Positions 59,942 to 64,000 of a stretch of DNA of 64,000 nucleotides are shown piece after piece. Location: positions 1 through 64,000 of the forward strand of contig JAKQNP010000042.1 of NCBI GenBank assembly GCA_029565675.1. The letters run 5' to 3'. The notes under the pieces were generated by a model, which searched no databases, was not told the origin of the DNA, and was given only the letters and a program-made list of their open reading frames with translations. The position numbers and the translations under genes are program-made. The DNA is from a bacterium (GTDB taxonomy: Bacteria; Zhuqueibacterota; Zhuqueibacteria; Residuimicrobiales; Oceaniaggregativiventaceae). Numbering within the stretch: the stretch's first letter is position 1; the number at the start of each line of letters is the position of its first letter.

Positions 59942-60796
59942 ATGAAAATTACACCAGCGATTCAATCTCTGATCGATCAGGCGCTCGCCGAAGATCTGGG
60001 CGAGCGCGGGGACATCACAGCACTCGCTATACGGCCTCGACCTTACAAAGCCAAGGCAACCATAACAGCCAAAGAAGCTGGCTGGATTGCCGGCGGTCCA
60101 GTTGCTGCAGCAGTATTTCATACTGTGCAACCCAGGCTTAAAGTTCAACAGCTCGTCTGTGATGGATTTCAGGTCCAGGCCGGCACACCCATCATGACTA
60201 TCCATGGCCAGGCACAGGATATTTTGACCGCTGAACGTACAGCGCTCAATTTTTTAGGCCATCTCTCGGGCGTGGCGACGCTCACGGGCAAATTTGTGGA
60301 GACGATTGCCCATACCCGTGCAAAAATGCTCGATACCCGGAAAACATTGCCGGGATTTCGCTATTTGGAAAAATATGCCGTGCGCTGTGGCGGTGGAATC
60401 AATCATCGCCAAGGGCTTTATGATATGTTTTTGATCAAAGAAAATCATATCGAAACCGCTGGCGGAATTGCTGCGGCTGTAAACGCATGCCGTGTCTACC
60501 AGAAAGAAAAAGGCTTTCAAGCGGAAATCGAAGTCGAAACAAATTCATGGAAACAAGTTGCAGAAGCGCTGGAGCTGGACGTCGACCGCATCATGCTCGA
60601 TAACATGAGCATTGCCCAGATGGCGCGCTGTGTGGCCAAGGTGGCGGGGCGGGTACCTTTGGAAGCCAGCGGAAACATCACCCTGCGACGCGTCAAAAAA
60701 GTTGCGGAAACAGGAGTCGACACCATTTCAGCCGGATCGCTAACCCACTCCGCCCCCAATCTGGATTTGAGTCTGCTCTTGCAAATCTGCGAGTGA
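59942..60796 (+). CDS. nadC: Nicotinate-nucleotide pyrophosphorylase (quinolinate phosphoribosyltransferase)
   Basis: Makes nicotinate mononucleotide from quinolinate and PRPP in de novo NAD synthesis. ALAEDLGERGDITALAI, ERTALNFLGHLSGVATLT, MLDTRKTLPGFRYLEKYAVRCGGGINHRQGLYDMFLIKENHI and IEVETNSWKQVAEAL, IMLDNMS, LEASGNITL and VDTISAGSLTHSAPNLDLSL are the full set of QPRTase signatures. Start 59942 has GAGGGG just upstream; ATG 59930 gives a 4-bp overlap with the TPR gene. nadA/nadB are not in view. Confidence 0.95.
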   Translation: MKITPAIQSLIDQALAEDLGERGDITALAIRPRPYKAKATITAKEAGWIAGGPVAAAVFHTVQPRLKVQQLVCDGFQVQAGTPIMTIHGQAQDILTAERTALNFLGHLSGVATLTGKFVETIAHTRAKMLDTRKTLPGFRYLEKYAVRCGGGINHRQGLYDMFLIKENHIETAGGIAAAVNACRVYQKEKGFQAEIEVETNSWKQVAEALELDVDRIMLDNMSIAQMARCVAKVAGRVPLEASGNITLRRVKKVAETGVDTISAGSLTHSAPNLDLSLLLQICE

Positions 60797-60812
60797 CAGA
60801 CCGCAAGGACGG

Positions 60813-60843
60813 TTGACTGATCGGAACAAAATATCGGTATATA
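60813..60843 (+). promoter_or_regulatory. Possible promoter of the ClpX-like gene
   Basis: TTGACT and TATATA are spaced by 19 bases, 55 bases before the ATG. The spacer is longer than optimal. Confidence 0.35.
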
Positions 60844-60897
60844 TTGTTTAATGCGCAAAAGAATGTATCGTTTGAATTATCGGTTATCGAGGATTAC

Positions 60898-62424
60898 ATG
60901 AGCAACAGCAATATACCTTCTCCAGAAGAGATTCGCAAAGAAATATCGGAATTTCTGGAAGACAAATATGGCAGACGGGTCATTGTTCCTCCGGCGACAG
61001 ATCGAGAGAGCAAAGAGCCGAGCGATGAGACCGTCGGTAAAAAAGTTCAGGGGCAAATCAATTTTGATCTCAAGCCTTCTGAGCTTGAGGCATATTTGCA
61101 GCAATACGTGGTCGGCCAGGATGAAGCGATTGAAGTGTTGGCCACCAAAATTTGTACCCATTTTAATCGAATGCGCCTGGAAAATTCGCGTCCCGATTTT
61201 GAAGAGTTGGTCGGCAATATCAAGAGCAACATCTTGATGATCGGTCCGACCGGCGTGGGCAAGACCTATCTGATCAAACTGATCGCCAAAAAAATCGGTG
61301 TACCCTTTGTCAAGGGAGATGCGACCAAGTTCAGCGAGACAGGCTATGTCGGCGGCGATGTCGAGGATCTGGTGCGCAGTCTTGTGCATGAAGCCAATGG
61401 CGACATCAAATTGGCCGAGTATGGTATTATCTATTTGGATGAAATCGACAAGATTGCCTCTTCAGGCAGTGTTTGGGGTCCGGATGTTTCCCGCACAGGT
61501 GTCCAGCGCAACTTGCTCAAATTGATGGAAGAATCTGAAGTCGATTTGAAAACCCCCACCGATCTTGCCGCCCAAATGGAAGCGGCCATGGAAGCACAGC
61601 GCACCGGAACGGTTAAACGCAAAAAGGTCAACACCAAGAATATCCTTTTCGTGATGAGCGGAGCTTTTTCGGGATTGGCGGATCTGGTGCGACGGCGGCT
61701 GAATCAGCAACCTGTAGGGTTCCGCGCAAACGAAGAACGCGATTCCCTGAGCCGGCTTGAAGAATTCGAACTGCTAAAAAATGTCAAATCCGAGGATTTG
61801 CTCAAATACGGCTTTGAATCTGAATTTATCGGCCGTTTGCCGGTCGTGCTGACCTTGAATGACCTGGATATCGATGGCCTTTACCAAATTCTAAAAAATC
61901 CGCAGAGCACTGTCGTTCTGGGCAAAAAACGCGATTTTGCAGCCTATGGTATCGACATTTCCTTTACCGATGAAGCCCTGCGGAGTATGGCAGAAAGAGC
62001 TTTTGCGGAAAAAACCGGTGCACGTGGACTGGTCAGTGTGGTGGATCGGTTGCTTCTCAAGTTTGAAAAAAAACTTCCCGATACCCAGATCCGAACCTTG
62101 CTTGTCACCCAGGCAGTGGTCGATCATCCTCAAACGGAACTCAGAAAAATATTGCACAGTTTTTACCTTAAAAATTTTCAAAAGCGATTTCTGGCCAGCA
62201 ACGGCATTATCGTCACCTTTACCGAGGAAGCGATTCAGTTGATCGAAGAACGGTCGGCAGCCGAGAGCAAGAATTTTGAAGAATTTTGCTCCGATCTGTT
62301 GCGCGATTACGAATACGGACTTCGATTGCTCAACTGCGAAGAGTTCACGGTGACCGCAGAGCTGGTTACGAATCCAAAGGAGACTTTGGAGAAGTTAATC
62401 AAAGCCACCTACGATAAACACTGA
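60898..62424 (+). CDS. ClpX-like AAA+ ATPase lacking the zinc-binding domain
   Basis: ATG 60898 with GAGGA gives 508 residues. The motor matches ClpX: VVGQDEAIEVLATKI, Walker A MIGPTGVGKT, pore loop SETGYVGGDVEDLV, Walker B GIIYLDEIDKIA, sensor 1 FVMSGAFSGL, EFIGRLPVVLTLNDLD and sensor 2 GARGLVSVVDRLLL. The first ~75 residues contain no cysteine, so the Cys4 adaptor-binding domain of true ClpX is missing. A longer insertion follows Walker B, and the C-terminus extends by ~100 residues. The tripeptide VGF (residues 273-275) sits where ClpX carries its ClpP-docking IGF. It probably unfolds proteins, perhaps with ClpP or another partner. Confidence 0.85.
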   Translation: MSNSNIPSPEEIRKEISEFLEDKYGRRVIVPPATDRESKEPSDETVGKKVQGQINFDLKPSELEAYLQQYVVGQDEAIEVLATKICTHFNRMRLENSRPDFEELVGNIKSNILMIGPTGVGKTYLIKLIAKKIGVPFVKGDATKFSETGYVGGDVEDLVRSLVHEANGDIKLAEYGIIYLDEIDKIASSGSVWGPDVSRTGVQRNLLKLMEESEVDLKTPTDLAAQMEAAMEAQRTGTVKRKKVNTKNILFVMSGAFSGLADLVRRRLNQQPVGFRANEERDSLSRLEEFELLKNVKSEDLLKYGFESEFIGRLPVVLTLNDLDIDGLYQILKNPQSTVVLGKKRDFAAYGIDISFTDEALRSMAERAFAEKTGARGLVSVVDRLLLKFEKKLPDTQIRTLLVTQAVVDHPQTELRKILHSFYLKNFQKRFLASNGIIVTFTEEAIQLIEERSAAESKNFEEFCSDLLRDYEYGLRLLNCEEFTVTAELVTNPKETLEKLIKATYDKH

Positions 62425-62573
62425 TCGACAAAAAGTCTTTCTGTCTGCAGTCAACCCAGACTGCCAATGCGATTCGCCGAGAATGCTTGCTGTTGTCGGA
62501 ATACGATTGCTGCACAAGTACGGATCTATCGCTCAGATTGTGTGAGGAAGCGGAAAGTTTTTTGTTCTATTTC

Positions 62574-62607
62574 AAGCCGTTTTCATTTTATGAGAACGGC
62601 TTTTTTT
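62574..62607 (+). terminator. Rho-independent terminator after the ClpX-like gene
   Basis: AAGCCGTTTTC / GAGAACGGCTT forms an 11-bp stem with one mismatch and a 7-base loop, followed by TTTTTTT. It separates the ATPase from uvrC. Confidence 0.8.
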
Positions 62608-62726
62608 GCGTTTGTGCTTAAAGATTTGTACTTTCAAGGTGGAAAATTAGGGATTGGCGGTTAGCTCCCCCTCTGATCGAAGTCTGTCAGAGGAAAAGAT
62701 AAGCGTACCATTTCAAGGCGTCAACC
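62608..62726 (+). other. Leader region of uvrC
   Basis: Non-coding. It contains a perfect 7-bp inverted repeat CCTCTGA / TCAGAGG (62670-62693) about 34 bases before the uvrC ATG, without a U tract; possibly a leader hairpin. The 65-codon ORF 62467..62664 spans the terminator and is not credible. Confidence 0.35.
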
Positions 62727-64000
62727 ATGCGTAGCGATAAAATCGCTGTCGAAGAAAAATTGCAAAATTTGCCTGGCAAACCGGGTGTCTATCTTTTCCG
62801 CAATGCCGATGGGCAAATTATTTATATCGGCAAGGCCAAAGTTTTGCGAAATCGGGTTAGAAGCTATTTCCAAACCAGTCGAAACCGCGATCAAAAAACC
62901 CGGCGTTTGGTTTCGCAGATCAGGGATCTGGAAATCATCTTAACCGATTCCGAAGTTGAAGCTCTTATTCTCGAATCGAATCTGGTCAAACAGCACAAAC
63001 CCAAATACAACATCAATCTCAAAGACGATAAAACCTGGCCGTACATCTGCATCACCAAGGAACCTTTTCCGCGGGTCTTTCCGACCCGGCGTATCGTGCG
63101 GGATGGATCTCGCTATTTCGGTCCCTATACCGATGTTGGTGGAATGAAAAATTTGCTGAAAACTCTGAAAAAGATATTTCCCCTGCGCAGCTGTAAACTG
63201 GCGTTAACCCGGGAAAGTGTGGCTGCAGGCAAATACCACCTTTGCCTGGCCTACCACATCAAACAATGTCAGGGACCATGTGTGGGATTGGTGAGTCAGA
63301 TAGATTATGGGAAAATGATCGATCACGTGAGCAATTTTATCGAAGGACGCAGGGAAACCATCCTCGAGGAACTCCGCCAACGCATGGCCGAAGCCGCTGA
63401 TCATCAGCAATACGAACAAGCCGCCTATCTGCGCGACCAACTGTTCGCTTTGCAGGATTTTCAAGAAAAACAAAAGATTATTGATCCTGGATTAGGAGAT
63501 CGAGATCTATTTGCCATTGCCCATCAGGGAGAACAGGCCTGTGCAGTGGTTTTTCAGGTGCGCCGGGGCAAAATGATCGGCCGCCAGCATTTTTTTCTGA
63601 CAACCAGCACTGACGATGTCCGAGAATCGATTCTTCAGGCATTTTTACCGCAATACTATTTACAGGGCGCCGATGTTCCTGAAGAGATAGGTTTGCCTTT
63701 CGAGCTGCCAGAAGAGAGCTCAGCCTTGCAGGAATGGCTTTCCGAGCGACGCGGCTCGCGAATCTCCATGGTCGTGCCCAAGCGCGGGCTAAAAGCGCAA
63801 TTGTTGCGCCTGAGCGAAAAAAATGCCTCTCTGTTGCTCGAAGAATTGCAGCTCCACAAAGATGCACAAGCGCTGTCCGACAGCGCCTTGACTCATTTGC
63901 AGATCGAACTCGACCTGCCGACCATGCCCAATCGGATTGAAGCGTTCGATATTTCGACCTTGCAGGGGAGCGATGCTGTGGCATCAATGGTGGCTTTTCA
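62727..64000 (+). CDS. uvrC: Excinuclease ABC subunit C (3' end beyond the window)
   Basis: Not on the ORF track because it is open at the right edge; 424 complete codons are visible. ATG 62727 has AAGG 9 bases upstream. The GIY-YIG nuclease that makes the 3' incision is complete: LPGKPGVYLFRNADGQIIYIGKAKVLRNRVRSYF, EALILESNLVKQHKPKYNI. YFGPYTDVGGMKNLLKTLKKIFPLRSC and CLAYHIKQCQGPCVG are family motifs; the UvrB-binding UVR stretch is QYEQAAYLRDQLFALQDF. The RNase H-like domain for the 5' cut begins near IEAFDISTLQGSDAVASMVAF, where the window ends. Confidence 0.95.
   Translation, partial: MRSDKIAVEEKLQNLPGKPGVYLFRNADGQIIYIGKAKVLRNRVRSYFQTSRNRDQKTRRLVSQIRDLEIILTDSEVEALILESNLVKQHKPKYNINLKDDKTWPYICITKEPFPRVFPTRRIVRDGSRYFGPYTDVGGMKNLLKTLKKIFPLRSCKLALTRESVAAGKYHLCLAYHIKQCQGPCVGLVSQIDYGKMIDHVSNFIEGRRETILEELRQRMAEAADHQQYEQAAYLRDQLFALQDFQEKQKIIDPGLGDRDLFAIAHQGEQACAVVFQVRRGKMIGRQHFFLTTSTDDVRESILQAFLPQYYLQGADVPEEIGLPFELPEESSALQEWLSERRGSRISMVVPKRGLKAQLLRLSEKNASLLLEELQLHKDAQALSDSALTHLQIELDLPTMPNRIEAFDISTLQGSDAVASMVAF

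Noticed and set aside
62467-62664. 65-codon ORF after the ClpX-like gene
   Set aside because: It runs through a strong terminator and has no ribosome site or conserved motif.
1-64000. CRISPR arrays, insertion sequences, prophage, integrase or toxin-antitoxin genes
   Set aside because: Searched by eye on both strands; no regularly spaced repeats, transposase or integrase motifs, or phage genes were found.

Overview
The window reads as chromosomal DNA from a Gram-negative, didermic bacterium of the FCB superphylum, most likely a Calditrichota/KSB1-type lineage. The evidence is a secreted protein ending in a 'NYPNPFN...' FlgD-like/type IX secretion tail, a PorV/PorQ-family outer-membrane protein, BamD and Lnt, a Bacteroidetes-style tiny AURKAIP1/COX24 protein and a SusB-like GH97 glucosidase. 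Base composition is close to 50% GC and even throughout. No prophage, insertion sequence or CRISPR array was seen. The phylum assignment is inference; no marker gene comparison could be run.

Layout. 1-6.1 kb is an accessory, mostly minus-strand block: GH97 glucosidase (cut by the window edge), Blc-type lipocalin, a low-coding stretch with a tiny membrane protein, a secreted amidotransferase-like multidomain protein and tRNA-Val(CAC). From 6.2 kb on, all convincing genes are on the plus strand. 6.3-10.9 kb holds a PfkB kinase-HAD fusion, a coiled-coil lipoprotein, a glycosyltransferase, an HU protein and a 31-codon ribosomal-type gene. 11-19 kb is xseA-xseB-dxs-nadK-mutS plus PorV/PorQ. 19.3-24.5 kb is yicC-gmk-rpoZ-coaBC-udg-dnaB behind a near-consensus promoter. 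24.7-35 kb holds rel, an HU paralogue, ruvX, lnt, an unknown anchored protein, bamD, nadD, a second glycosyltransferase, a Crp/Fnr regulator and a PRPP synthetase homologue. 35.3-39.6 kb contains an orphan corrinoid protein, a GHMP kinase overlapping a HAD hydrolase, a DegT aminotransferase and queD. 40-47.9 kb is a complete nine-gene shikimate/chorismate operon preceded by a likely transcription attenuator. 48.3-62.4 kb holds polX, ggt, two membrane proteins, mltG, pcrA, a 1229-residue TPR protein, nadC and a zinc-finger-less ClpX-like ATPase. uvrC runs off the right edge.

How genes work together. The aro cluster encodes all seven steps from PEP/E4P to chorismate plus chorismate mutase and prephenate dehydrogenase. 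Genes are packed with 4-bp (ATGA/GTGA) or about 20-bp overlaps, so translational coupling is pervasive. Envelope biogenesis (lnt, bamD, mltG, PorV/PorQ, lipoproteins, TPR protein), DNA repair (mutS, udg, uvrC, pcrA, polX, xseAB, ruvX) and NAD biosynthesis (nadK, nadD, nadC) recur through the window.

Most interesting signals: (i) a dispersed palindrome, GATTCGGTGC-N3-GCACCGAATC-nGGGTA, in intergenic gaps and always in the same orientation; (ii) a leader with mutually exclusive terminator and antiterminator helices before the aro operon; (iii) the secreted GATase-FN3-sorting-tail protein; (iv) an HldE-like kinase fused to a HAD phosphatase, echoed by a GHMP kinase/HAD gene pair; (v) a ClpX-like ATPase lacking the zinc domain but keeping pore and ClpP-docking-like motifs; (vi) an orphan corrinoid protein.
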